A stretch of 13,202 bases of DNA. Source: JBNKEI01 sp050288705 (lineage in GTDB: Bacteria > Myxococcota > Myxococcia > Myxococcales > UBA5297). The notes below the pieces were generated by a model. That model was not told the origin of the DNA and did no database searches. It worked only from the letters and a program-made list of their open reading frames with translations. The stretch spans positions 1 to 13,202 of the forward strand of contig JBNKEI010000209.1 in NCBI GenBank assembly GCA_050288705.1. The letters are read 5' to 3'. Shown here one piece after another: positions 1 through 7,124 of this stretch; within the stretch, counting starts at the first letter, position 1, and every line of letters starts with the position of its first letter. Made by a program: the position numbers and the translations under genes.

Positions 1-85
1 AGCCAATCAGCCATCTACTTATAGCCGGTACTTTTTCTAGCTGATTCAACGTCATATTTATGCGCGTCGGAAGCGCTTCGTCGCT

Positions 86-115
86 GTCCCTCTGCGTCGA
101 GGCTCTATGAGGGAC
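86..115. repeat. perfect 7-bp inverted repeat
   Basis: Arms GTCCCTC (86-92) and GAGGGAC (109-115) enclose a 16-nt loop. Neither strand follows the stem with a T-run, so it is not a standard intrinsic terminator. It may form an RNA hairpin in a transcript from either side of the window edge; function unknown. Confidence 0.35.
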
Positions 116-197
116 CGAGGCAATATAATTGAGGGGATTCATTTGGTGGACTCTCCCGCGAGTAATGTTTGTAGAGAACAATACCTATGTATTTTTT

Positions 198-248
198 ACT
201 AGGAGTAGCCTAGTCTTCAGGACTCGCCTTACCTATGTGTTTAAGGCG
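198..248. repeat. cluster of three short hairpins
   Basis: Three small inverted repeats follow each other: ACTAG/CTAGT (198-202 with 210-214), AGTC/GACT (212-215 with 221-224) and CGCCTTA/TAAGGCG (225-231 with 242-248, 10-nt loop). The first two overlap and could only form alternately. The last is the strongest, a 7-bp perfect stem. No T-run follows on either strand. This may be a structured 3' untranslated region or a small RNA, but nothing more specific can be supported. Confidence 0.3.
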
Positions 249-331
249 CCACTATAGCATGTGGCTAGACTTGGAGCACAGTAGATTGTAGAGTGCGCTG
301 AGACACTTCCAAGCGGCGAGAGAGAAAGCCT

Positions 332-380
332 GGGTTTTCTTCTTCTCCTTGTCCTTGAACCCGAGGAGAAAAGACCACCC
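332..380 (-). terminator. imperfect inverted repeat just past the last stop codon, possible transcript end
   Basis: The core stem is TTCTCCT (343-349) with AGGAGAA (364-370) and a 14-nt loop. It can be extended outwards with a G-U pair and a bulge toward GGG (332-334) and CCC (378-380). It starts 6 nt beyond the PLD gene's stop codon on the minus strand, where an operon terminator or 3'-end-stabilising stem is expected. No T-run follows on the minus strand, so it does not meet the usual intrinsic-terminator pattern. Confidence 0.3.
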
Positions 381-385
381 GTAGC

Positions 386-3331
386 TCAAATTAGTGTTTC
401 GATCCATTTTCCAATACGTTGGATTAGTTTTCCTGGCGGGGGCAAAAGTTTATCAAGCTCTTTGGTTGATTGCACCCATTCGCACTGCAATGCAAGCATA
501 CACAAGTCAACCATCGCATTGCCATTAATTGATCCAGAAACAAAAAAGGCGCATTCTCCGTCTAGCATTAAGCTACGATCGTCCATATTGGCTGAGCCTA
601 AAAGAAACCATCCTTTAATTCCTGTTGAGTGGTCGCCGGACTCTCTTTGCCGATACAAGATAAGCCCTCTATTTCTTAGACTAGGATCAGAAACTGTTTT
701 CGATAAATTAAGATAGCGTTCAGCATATTCTTCAAGTTTTTCTGACCAAAAGCGCTCGCTTGGCTTTTCTAAAAAAAGTCCATTAATTTTTAGGTGCAAA
801 TTTAATCTTCTTCGAATATCAGAAAAGCAAGGTGACCATTTTTTGGTACCAGTTTCATGTACAATTCTGGCTATATGTTTGTCGAAGTTAGTACCTAGGT
901 TAAATATTTCGCGAAGAAACGGATGTTTTTCTAAGCTTCGACCGGCAGCAAGAAGCCATTCATACACATCATTACTTCCCTCTTTGGGAGCAAACACCCC
1001 CAAACGAAGAACCCCTCCCGCGGCCCTTAATTGTAATTTTCGCTTCTCTGATTCTTTCACGAGGCGGCGAGAAAGTTCTTCAATTCGCGCCAAAGAAAAA
1101 TTTCCCTGGCTTGCCGCCGCTTCAATGCCGGGAACAATAACCAATACTTTTCCGCCCCGCAATGCTTGACCTACCAACATACGAGCCCAAATTTGGTTGG
1201 TCCACAAAGAATCGGGCGCTATGGCAATTGATTGTTTTGGAGCTAGGGTAAGCAAGACTGCTCGTGCTACAGAAATTTCTTTGGCATCAAAACCCGTTTG
1301 ATTATGAAGGTCTAAAGCTAGTTCCCGAAATCGAGAATCATTTTTGGAACGAAGAGTTATTTGGCGCCAATAGTTTTCACCAATCGAATGAGGTTGGAGC
1401 ACCCAAGGGACTTCTTCTTTGCTAAAACCCTGTCCTAAAAAAAGTTTTCGCGCCTGAGCCTTTAGCCCGCGAAGCGCAGGTCCTTGGATCAATACTGCTC
1501 TTTCTTCCCAACCAGGCATAAGATATTCTTCACCTATCCCCCCGCTGAAATATATTGCTTGACCACGATAAGGCTCGTCTTCGCTTAAATCATAGAATAC
1601 TATTTTTCGATGATCGCGAGATACATCGTCTGGCAGCCCAACAATTGGTACTATTTGATTAGTGAACAATATTGGCGTTGAACGATTGGTGATACTTACA
1701 TGAATTTTAATTTTATTCCTAAGCCATTTTTCTCCGTACAATTTCTTTTCTTGCTGCAAAAGATGGGAATTTTCAATCGCTTTAGCCAGTTTGAAGCGTG
1801 CTTTTTCGAGAAACTTAAAATACATCTCACGCATTGGCTTAAGGGGAACTTTGTTCCACTGATTTCCCAGGGGATCATCCAGAAATTGCAACCAGACTCT
1901 TCCATTTTTCTGATCATAATGCCACTGGTCTACCGCAACAATAAAAAGCGGCATTCTTCCGATTTGGTCATATTCTTCAACTCTTTTGGCCAGAGTTTCA
2001 AAATATTCCATTACTAGCCAGAAACTGGCCTCGTCTAAGCGGTCTTCATAATTCACTCCAGCTACGTCGTGCACCCATAACACATGGTATTCTTTTGCTT
2101 CCCGAATAGTACGGAAAACCTCGCCCATATATTCAGCATTTATTAGATATTTGACTCGATTGCCGGAGCTGATTGTTTTCCCAATCATTTCTTCTATAAT
2201 ATTTTCAATTTCTTCTTTGGAATTTATTTCCTCGGGATAAAAACCAAGCTGCAAAGGTAACCAAACCAGCCGTCCGTCTCTTGCGTCTTGCAGCGATTCT
2301 TTGCGAACGCATTCTATTGCATTAACTAGCACGGCAAATGCTTTTTCAACTCGTGTTTGTTGTTCGCTTTTCAATCTATATTTACCCATGCACCACTGAA
2401 TCAAAAATCTCTTAGCCTGCTTCCCCATGCCCAGAATTGTGTCTGGAGATTTCCTTTGGCCAAACAACCGGTCATAGGGCATGAGCACGTATCGCAACAG
2501 ATTCTCTCTTGCTTTTTGTGCGATTTTGATTCCTTGCCGTTCTTCTTCTAAGGAAATATCAATCTTACCTGCAATTGCCAAAGAAAATGTTTGTTGCAAA
2601 CATGTATGGTATTTTCGTATCGTGTCATTTACGAAAGAAGGATTCGCATTTTTGGATGGGAAATCCGGCGCACCTCCTCCCCAAGGTGGAATAATCAGCG
2701 AGTATACCGAATGAGCGGCTTGTTTTAACGAGCAAGGAGAAAATGCTGTTTCATCTGAATCGAATTCCCCTTGCGCGATCGGCAGTTTCACTGCCGATTC
2801 TGTTGGTTTGAGTTTGCTTTTGGCACTAGGAAACAAGGGAAATTCCAACCCGATTAACCAGGTATGATTCTCCCAGGGCATATAATCAAGCCGAAAAAAA
2901 CTATTGCCAATCAATCCACCTCGCAAAATTGGATGAACGAAGCTTATTACTGGAGACCACGCCTTTCGGTAACTAGCATACTCTATTCCTAAAGCCAATC
3001 GGAGCACATGACTTATCAGACGTAAACGCCAGCGATAATACACATTGTTTTTACGAATTCCGATTGCTCCCTCGGCACCTGCTCGCAGCAGAGCCAGCGT
3101 GGGAATATATAGATCACGCGACACCTGAAAGCGAATTTCTTCTAAAAGAGAGGATGCCCTAAATTTGCTCATGCCTATTCCCATGCTAATCTCGGCATGC
3201 CACTCGCTAGGAAATCCCATTTGCTTAATAATTACCGAACGATAAGTATGAGGAGCACGAGGTGCGCTAAAAACCGGCTTTGCCATAACCGAGCAGACCA
3301 AAACCCCCACAATAGTGATTGGTAAGCCCAT
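386..3331 (-). CDS. large exported phospholipase D-superfamily protein
   Basis: A 981-residue protein, the last gene of the series, 42 nt after its neighbour. Residues 1-23 form a hydrophobic leader ending FSA, consistent with export, although it lacks the usual N-terminal positive charges. Residues about 25-170 look rich in beta strands with aromatic residues; 235-350 look helical. The first PLD catalytic motif, HxKx4D, is intact at H574, K576, D581 (HRKIVFYD) and is followed by SGGIGEEY. The second half has HLK at 846-848 and the family's GSANMDDRS at 912-920, but these are separated by about 63 residues and no Asp lies seven after H846. PLD-family enzymes cleave phosphodiester bonds in phospholipids or nucleic acids; the substrate here is unknown. 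The start is an ATG with only weak Shine-Dalgarno match; an in-frame TAG lies four codons upstream, which excludes a longer form. Its place behind chemotaxis genes may mean co-expression rather than a chemotaxis role. Confidence 0.85.
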   Translation of the reverse strand: MGLPITIVGVLVCSVMAKPVFSAPRAPHTYRSVIIKQMGFPSEWHAEISMGIGMSKFRASSLLEEIRFQVSRDLYIPTLALLRAGAEGAIGIRKNNVYYRWRLRLISHVLRLALGIEYASYRKAWSPVISFVHPILRGGLIGNSFFRLDYMPWENHTWLIGLEFPLFPSAKSKLKPTESAVKLPIAQGEFDSDETAFSPCSLKQAAHSVYSLIIPPWGGGAPDFPSKNANPSFVNDTIRKYHTCLQQTFSLAIAGKIDISLEEERQGIKIAQKARENLLRYVLMPYDRLFGQRKSPDTILGMGKQAKRFLIQWCMGKYRLKSEQQTRVEKAFAVLVNAIECVRKESLQDARDGRLVWLPLQLGFYPEEINSKEEIENIIEEMIGKTISSGNRVKYLINAEYMGEVFRTIREAKEYHVLWVHDVAGVNYEDRLDEASFWLVMEYFETLAKRVEEYDQIGRMPLFIVAVDQWHYDQKNGRVWLQFLDDPLGNQWNKVPLKPMREMYFKFLEKARFKLAKAIENSHLLQQEKKLYGEKWLRNKIKIHVSITNRSTPILFTNQIVPIVGLPDDVSRDHRKIVFYDLSEDEPYRGQAIYFSGGIGEEYLMPGWEERAVLIQGPALRGLKAQARKLFLGQGFSKEEVPWVLQPHSIGENYWRQITLRSKNDSRFRELALDLHNQTGFDAKEISVARAVLLTLAPKQSIAIAPDSLWTNQIWARMLVGQALRGGKVLVIVPGIEAAASQGNFSLARIEELSRRLVKESEKRKLQLRAAGGVLRLGVFAPKEGSNDVYEWLLAAGRSLEKHPFLREIFNLGTNFDKHIARIVHETGTKKWSPCFSDIRRRLNLHLKINGLFLEKPSERFWSEKLEEYAERYLNLSKTVSDPSLRNRGLILYRQRESGDHSTGIKGWFLLGSANMDDRSLMLDGECAFFVSGSINGNAMVDLCMLALQCEWVQSTKELDKLLPPPGKLIQRIGKWIETLI

Positions 3332-3373
3332 TCCCGGACGCTACTACCCCCTCTCCCTCAATCACTCTACACG

Positions 3374-3856
3374 CTACACAAATAACCCTAATTTACCTCC
3401 TCCATAACCGGCAATACTCATTTCAATATGCAACTGGCTTGCTGGATGAGCAACCAGCTTGAGCGCATCGGCGGGCGGATCTGGCGGACACTGCAAAATG
3501 GATACTAATTTTACGTGAGGCTGTCCTGGTGAATTAAAAAGCCGAGTGCAGACGTTAAGAACCTCCCCTAGATTTTCCAAAAGATTGGCGCTTAGTTGCC
3601 CTGCCCTAATACAGTCGGACACTGCTCCTGGGGGAACCAAAACCAATGCCGCAGCGGCATTGCTTGCCAAACTCAAGTCTAGCGCCACTACCGCCGCCAA
3701 ATCTCCGCTTTCCTGCCTATATAAGCCCAGATAGCTTTTTGCCTGGGGACCAGGCGTCCAGGCTTTCAACTGCTTGGTGACAATCTTTCGGCCAAGAAGC
3801 TGCTCAAGAAGAAAACCTATTCTTTCCGGAGCTGGAACTAAAAATTCCGAAGACAT
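3374..3856 (-). CDS. unnamed chemotaxis-operon protein with weak CheX/CheC-like signature
   Basis: A 160-residue protein without signal peptide or membrane segment. I do not recognise a named family. A helix-like stretch at residues 91-108 contains E98-V-L-N101, matching the ExxN core of the CheC/CheX/FliY phosphatases. E94 sits where that signature normally has Asp or Ser. Residues 54-74 are Ala-rich and look like a buried helix-strand unit, and the C-terminus (145-155, SIAGYGGGKLG) is Gly-rich. The length (about 160) is close to that of CheX. It starts 29 nt after cheY2 and is the third gene of a CheX - CheY - CheX-like run, which supports a role in CheY signalling, perhaps as a phosphatase or a non-catalytic CheY-binding partner. 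The start ATG has a weak GAGAG ribosome site upstream. The gene is secure because of its length and setting; the function is inference. Confidence 0.78.
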   Translation of the reverse strand: MSSEFLVPAPERIGFLLEQLLGRKIVTKQLKAWTPGPQAKSYLGLYRQESGDLAAVVALDLSLASNAAAALVLVPPGAVSDCIRAGQLSANLLENLGEVLNVCTRLFNSPGQPHVKLVSILQCPPDPPADALKLVAHPASQLHIEMSIAGYGGGKLGLFV

Positions 3857-3885
3857 TGGCGCTCTCTATGGTCAAATGTAAATAA

Positions 3886-4248
3886 CTACGTCAAATGTGG
3901 CCCCACCGCAGCTTGCATTCCCTCGGCGGTAAATGGTTTTGACAAAAAGAAAACGGCTCCTTCTTGCTTGGCCAATTCCTGAATCTCCGCTGTACATTCA
4001 GAAGTTACGAATCCTAGCTTAATGGACAAATTCTCTGTTTTCAAGGCTCGAAGAAAATCTAAACCAGTCATTTCTGGCATATTCCAATCGCAGAGTATCA
4101 AACCAGGTTTTTCATTCTTGGCTACCTTGAATGCTTCTTGCCCATTAGAAGCTTCTAGCAGAGTATGCTGTCCTAGTCCTAACTGCCTCAAGGTGCGCAT
4201 CACGATCATTCGCATTGCCTTACTGTCGTCCACCACGAGAATCTTCAT
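3886..4248 (-). CDS. cheY: CheY-type single-domain response regulator (second copy)
   Basis: A 120-residue receiver domain with nothing attached, so it acts by binding a target when phosphorylated. The conserved residues are present: D7 and D8 (acid pocket for magnesium), D54 as phosphate acceptor (CDWNMPEM), T82 (FVTSE) and K104 (LSKPF). A strong ribosome site (GGAGGAG) stands just before the ATG. It differs clearly from the other CheY of this operon (6687-7058), so it is not a recent duplicate. It lies between cheX and a CheX-like gene, which suggests that its phosphorylation is closely controlled by dephosphorylation. Either motor control or phosphate-sink function is possible; the sequence does not decide. 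Confidence 0.95.
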   Translation of the reverse strand: MKILVVDDSKAMRMIVMRTLRQLGLGQHTLLEASNGQEAFKVAKNEKPGLILCDWNMPEMTGLDFLRALKTENLSIKLGFVTSECTAEIQELAKQEGAVFFLSKPFTAEGMQAAVGPHLT

Positions 4249-4289
4249 TGCTCCTCCGCTGCGTAAACTCGTTGATTTCGTTAGATGCC

Positions 4290-4742
4290 TTATTTTACGT
4301 CCGCTCCTCTCTCGAAAACTTTAATGGCCACATATTGACCTTCACTATCAAAAGAGCGCTTACATGCCAGATTGGAATTGGAAATAATCAGCTTATATTG
4401 TGATCCGTTTACAACTGTAGGCAAGGAGAGCTGGCACCCCATTGGTAGCAATGACTTAAAATTACCACCAGCAATGTTAGATAGCTCTCCGATAGCATCT
4501 CTCATCTCGCTGTCGCCTACCTCGGTCAAATCCATGGCAAACATAGCCGCCCCCACTGCTTTTGCAGCAGTTGGGGCACATTCAATTAATAATGCTCCCG
4601 ACCATGGTCCAGTGATATGTACGCATCCGGTAATTAGCTCGTCTAAGGGAGCGTCTCTATCCATTACATCAATACTCATACCAAGTATGGCTACCCATAT
4701 ATTTTCCATGATGCTAGCCAAATCATCGCCAGTTACTTGCAT
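4290..4742 (-). CDS. cheX: CheX-type CheY-P phosphatase
   Basis: A 150-residue soluble protein of the CheC/CheX/FliY class, which removes the phosphoryl group from CheY-P and ends the signal. The class signature is present: D82, E86 and N89 in DAIGELSNIAGGNFK, with E86 and N89 the expected catalytic pair, followed by Pro residues at about 100 and 108. Length fits CheX (about 155). The chosen ATG overlaps the end of cheR by 10 nt and has GGAGGA 8 nt upstream inside cheR; a longer form starting at 4772 would lie upstream of that site and is less likely. The overlap suggests translational coupling to cheR. It precedes a stand-alone CheY, its probable substrate. Confidence 0.9.
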   Translation of the reverse strand: MQVTGDDLASIMENIWVAILGMSIDVMDRDAPLDELITGCVHITGPWSGALLIECAPTAAKAVGAAMFAMDLTEVGDSEMRDAIGELSNIAGGNFKSLLPMGCQLSLPTVVNGSQYKLIISNSNLACKRSFDSEGQYVAIKVFERGADVK

Positions 4743-5578
4743 GCAGAACTTCCTCCGACGAATTGGAAACATCCAGCGCCATCAAACGTGGTGCGTTCAA
4801 ATTGCGTGCTCAAATTGTAGGTAGTTTCTCCAGTTCCTAGGACCAAGTAGCCGTTGGAAGTTATAGTGCGAACAAGGCGCGAAAAAATGTCTCGCTTGGT
4901 TTCGGAACTAAAGTAGATAAGAACATTTCTCATCAAAACAATATCAAAAACAGGAAGCTTTATCCAGTCACTAGCTAGATTTAATTGTTGAAATGAAATC
5001 ATTTTTTTTATTGATTCATTCACAATAAAATCAATTCCTTTTCGTTGAAAATACTTTACTAATAATGTCGCCGGCAAACCGCGGTTTACTTCGAGTTGAT
5101 TATATTTTCCCTCCTGGGCGCGGGCTAGTGCTTCGCCGGAAATATCGGTTGCTAACAAGCGAATTTTCCATTGCGCAAAAAGCCCCGAAAAATATTCGTT
5201 TAATAACATGGCAATACTATATGGCTCTTGACCGGTTGAACAAGCCGCACTCCAAATATTAATTGTTCGTTCTCCAGCACGCGCTTTAACGATACGCGGT
5301 ATTATTTCCTGACGAAGCAATTCGAATGTACGCCAATCTCGGAAAAAGCTAGTTTCGTGAATAGTCATGGATTCCACGACTTTTTGATACATATCTAACG
5401 AGGGAAGGCTCCTCAAACGACCAATAAACGTGCTCAGCGAAGAAAAACCATTCCGGCTGGCAAGCGGCGTCAATCTAGCCTCAACAAGATATTCTTTTCC
5501 ATCATCTAATACTAAAGCCGCATGTTGCCGAAGAATATTTCGAATTACCTGGAATTCGTCAGCAGAGATAGCCGCCAC
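4733..5578 (-). CDS. cheR: CheR chemoreceptor glutamate methyltransferase
   Basis: CheR transfers methyl groups from S-adenosylmethionine to glutamates on the chemoreceptor, raising kinase activity during adaptation. From the GTG chosen here the product is 281 residues, close to the usual 280-290. The N-terminal helical domain covers about residues 5-75, with the conserved TIHETSFFRD at 72-81. The Rossmann domain shows the S-adenosylmethionine motif SAACSTGQEPYS at 110-121, the acidic ATD at 143-145, MRNVLIYF at 216-223 and LGTGET near 246-251. The reading frame stays open back to a TTG at 5695 within cheB, but that extension would overlap cheB by over 110 nt and adds no family sequence. The GTG follows the cheB stop after 1 nt, with AAGGGG about 8 nt upstream, so coupled translation is likely. 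No C-terminal pentapeptide-binding add-on or TPR is present. Confidence 0.95.
   Translation of the reverse strand: MAAISADEFQVIRNILRQHAALVLDDGKEYLVEARLTPLASRNGFSSLSTFIGRLRSLPSLDMYQKVVESMTIHETSFFRDWRTFELLRQEIIPRIVKARAGERTINIWSAACSTGQEPYSIAMLLNEYFSGLFAQWKIRLLATDISGEALARAQEGKYNQLEVNRGLPATLLVKYFQRKGIDFIVNESIKKMISFQQLNLASDWIKLPVFDIVLMRNVLIYFSSETKRDIFSRLVRTITSNGYLVLGTGETTYNLSTQFERTTFDGAGCFQFVGGSSACK
4751..4756 (-). promoter_or_regulatory. Shine-Dalgarno site that sets the cheX start
   Basis: GGAGGA on the minus strand, 8 nt before the ATG at 4742, lies within the last codons of cheR. It supports the 150-residue form of CheX over a form 10 residues longer and makes ribosome hand-over from cheR likely. 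Confidence 0.7.
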
Positions 5579-5579
5579 G

Positions 5580-6677
5580 TTAGTTGCCCCTTCGCAAAGC
5601 CATTGACGCGTGGTAACTGCTTCCAATTCGCTGCCCGATTTCCTTTCCCAATTCTTCCAGAGGAAGAACCTTTTCGGCCAACTGACCACGTACAATGCAT
5701 CCCGGCATTCCCCATACTACCGAAGACGCTTCATCTTGAGCCCATATACGACCCCCTTGGTCAAATATCTCCTGGGCACCTCGGAGTCCATCCTGGCCCA
5801 TTCCCGTCATTACTATCGCTAACGTTTCTCTTCCAAACACTGCTGCCACTGATCGGAACAATACATCCACTGCCGGCCGACAAGAATTTTCCGGTGGATC
5901 TTCATTGAGATGCGTAACTACCTTCACTCCTTCGCGCGCCACAACCATGTGTTTTCCCCCAGGCGCTACATATGCCTTTCCTGGCTCTAAAACATCGCCA
6001 TCAGATGTTTCCCGAACTACCATGCTTGAGTTAGCAGATAGCCGCTCAGCAAGAATTCGCGTGAACATAGGCGGCATATGCTGCACTAAAACAATTGGCA
6101 CAGATAAATTAGCTGGTAAATCGGAAAACACTCGAGAAAGCGCGTTGGGCCCACCAGTGGAAACTCCAATTGCCAAAACCGTGGGACGAGGAGCAGGTCC
6201 TTGAAACCTACTCTTGAGAACAGAGACTGAAGTTGATGCCTTGCCCAGCGAGGAACAAACTGGTGGATTATGAACGACAACTCCCTGGCAACTCTCTTTT
6301 AGTTTCGGAAGCAGCTCCGCTCGTATTACCGCTGCTCCGTCGCCAGAAGTAGGCTTAGTTACATAATCAGTTGCACCTCGTAACAAAGCTTCTACCGTAG
6401 CCGCCGCTGCCGGCTCAGTACGAGAGCTGAACATAAAGACTGGAAGCCGCGGATGAGTTTTCCGAATTTCTGTTATGGCGGTTAGACCATCCATTTCGGG
6501 CATTTCCACGTCTAAGGTAATCACATCGGGATTAATTTGGGGTATTTTCGCAATAGCGAGACGGCCATTAGAAGCAACACCTACGACTTCAATGTCGGGA
6601 TCAGTAGACAAGACATCACTAACCATCCGACGGTATACTGCGGAATCGTCCACTACTAATACTCTAATCCGTCTCAT
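5580..6677 (-). CDS. cheB: CheB protein-glutamate methylesterase/deamidase response regulator
   Basis: CheB removes methyl groups from receptor glutamates and can deamidate glutamines; phosphorylation by CheA activates it, closing the adaptation loop with CheR. At 365 residues it is of usual length. The receiver domain (1-125) has D10, D11, phosphate acceptor D56 (TLDVEMPEMDG) and K108. A linker of about 40 residues leads to the esterase domain (about 165-350), which carries the catalytic triad S173 (GVSTGG), H200 (VQHMPP) and D296 (TGMGQDG). The ATG follows the cheY stop by 9 nt, and the ribosome site AGGAAG overlaps that stop codon. All key residues are intact. Confidence 0.97.
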   Translation of the reverse strand: MRRIRVLVVDDSAVYRRMVSDVLSTDPDIEVVGVASNGRLAIAKIPQINPDVITLDVEMPEMDGLTAITEIRKTHPRLPVFMFSSRTEPAAAATVEALLRGATDYVTKPTSGDGAAVIRAELLPKLKESCQGVVVHNPPVCSSLGKASTSVSVLKSRFQGPAPRPTVLAIGVSTGGPNALSRVFSDLPANLSVPIVLVQHMPPMFTRILAERLSANSSMVVRETSDGDVLEPGKAYVAPGGKHMVVAREGVKVVTHLNEDPPENSCRPAVDVLFRSVAAVFGRETLAIVMTGMGQDGLRGAQEIFDQGGRIWAQDEASSVVWGMPGCIVRGQLAEKVLPLEELGKEIGQRIGSSYHASMALRRGN

Positions 6678-6686
6678 AATAACTTC

Positions 6687-7058
6687 CTATGCAGTAATCT
6701 GCACACCAATCATGTTTAGTTTTTGAGCGATTGCGTCTTTAGTAAATGGCTTAATAATATACTCGTTAGCTCCGGCTTCTAGTGCTTCGGCCACCTTGTC
6801 TGCATCTCCCTCGCTGGTAACCATAAGGATAGGCAAGCCGCTAAATTCGGATTGGCTACGCATTGCACGTACAAATTCGCACCCATCCATTTCTGGCATA
6901 TGCCAGTCAACGAGCACAAAATCTAATTCTGAATTCTTTAGCCTCTCTAGCCCTTCCAAACCATTGGCTGCTTCTAGACTTTCTACACTTAATTGCTTTA
7001 GTATCTTTTTGACCATCATTCTCATTGCTCGGGAATCATCAATTACTAAGGCACGCAT
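6687..7058 (-). CDS. cheY: CheY-type single-domain response regulator (first copy)
   Basis: A 123-residue receiver domain that is phosphorylated by CheA and carries the signal to its target. D7 and D8 form the acid pocket, D51 is the acceptor (VDWHMPEMDG), T81 (MVTSE) and K103 (IIKPF) complete the active site. The aromatic residue at position 100 (EYIIKPF) matches the switch Tyr of motor-binding CheY proteins. AAGGA lies about 8 nt before the ATG. It is 66 nt downstream of the receptor gene, the largest gap inside the operon. It is the more canonical of the two CheY proteins here, so the more likely main output; this is inference. Confidence 0.95.
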   Translation of the reverse strand: MRALVIDDSRAMRMMVKKILKQLSVESLEAANGLEGLERLKNSELDFVLVDWHMPEMDGCEFVRAMRSQSEFSGLPILMVTSEGDADKVAEALEAGANEYIIKPFTKDAIAQKLNMIGVQITA

Positions 7059-7124
7059 ATTTTTTTCCTTCTCCTCTCCTTACAATTAAAAAATAAAGCT
7101 CCTAAAATGCTTGCTTTGGTGTTG

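Larger units (their letters stand above)
1..385. other. gene-free region downstream of the operon
   Basis: No open reading frame with a recognisable product is visible here on either strand; the longest start-to-stop runs are very short (for example a 16-codon run from the ATG at 59). It lies beyond the stop codon of the last minus-strand gene and so holds the 3' end of that transcript. It contains several inverted repeats (86-115, 198-248, 332-380) and a 9-bp direct repeat, TACCTATGT, at 182-190 and 230-238. No tRNA or rRNA signature was recognised. Confidence 0.6.

Noticed and set aside
198..300. tRNA-like fold in the left intergenic region
   Set aside because: No T-arm GTTCGA-type box, no consistent 7-bp acceptor stem and no anticodon arm were found.
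462..1169. Plus-strand open frames opposite the PLD gene and many others opposite the che genes
   Set aside because: They lie wholly inside well-supported minus-strand genes, show no family motifs, and lack ribosome sites; they are shadows.
5579..5695. Longer CheR starting from TTG within cheB
   Set aside because: It would overlap cheB by 116 nt and adds 39 residues without CheR features; the GTG at 5578 gives the normal family length and has a suitable ribosome site.
7086..7117. Possible intrinsic terminator between the receptor gene and cheY (AAAGC...GCTTT then a T-run on the minus strand)
   Set aside because: The stem is only 5 bp with a 13-nt loop and low GC. At best it causes partial attenuation between mcp and cheY; too weak to list.
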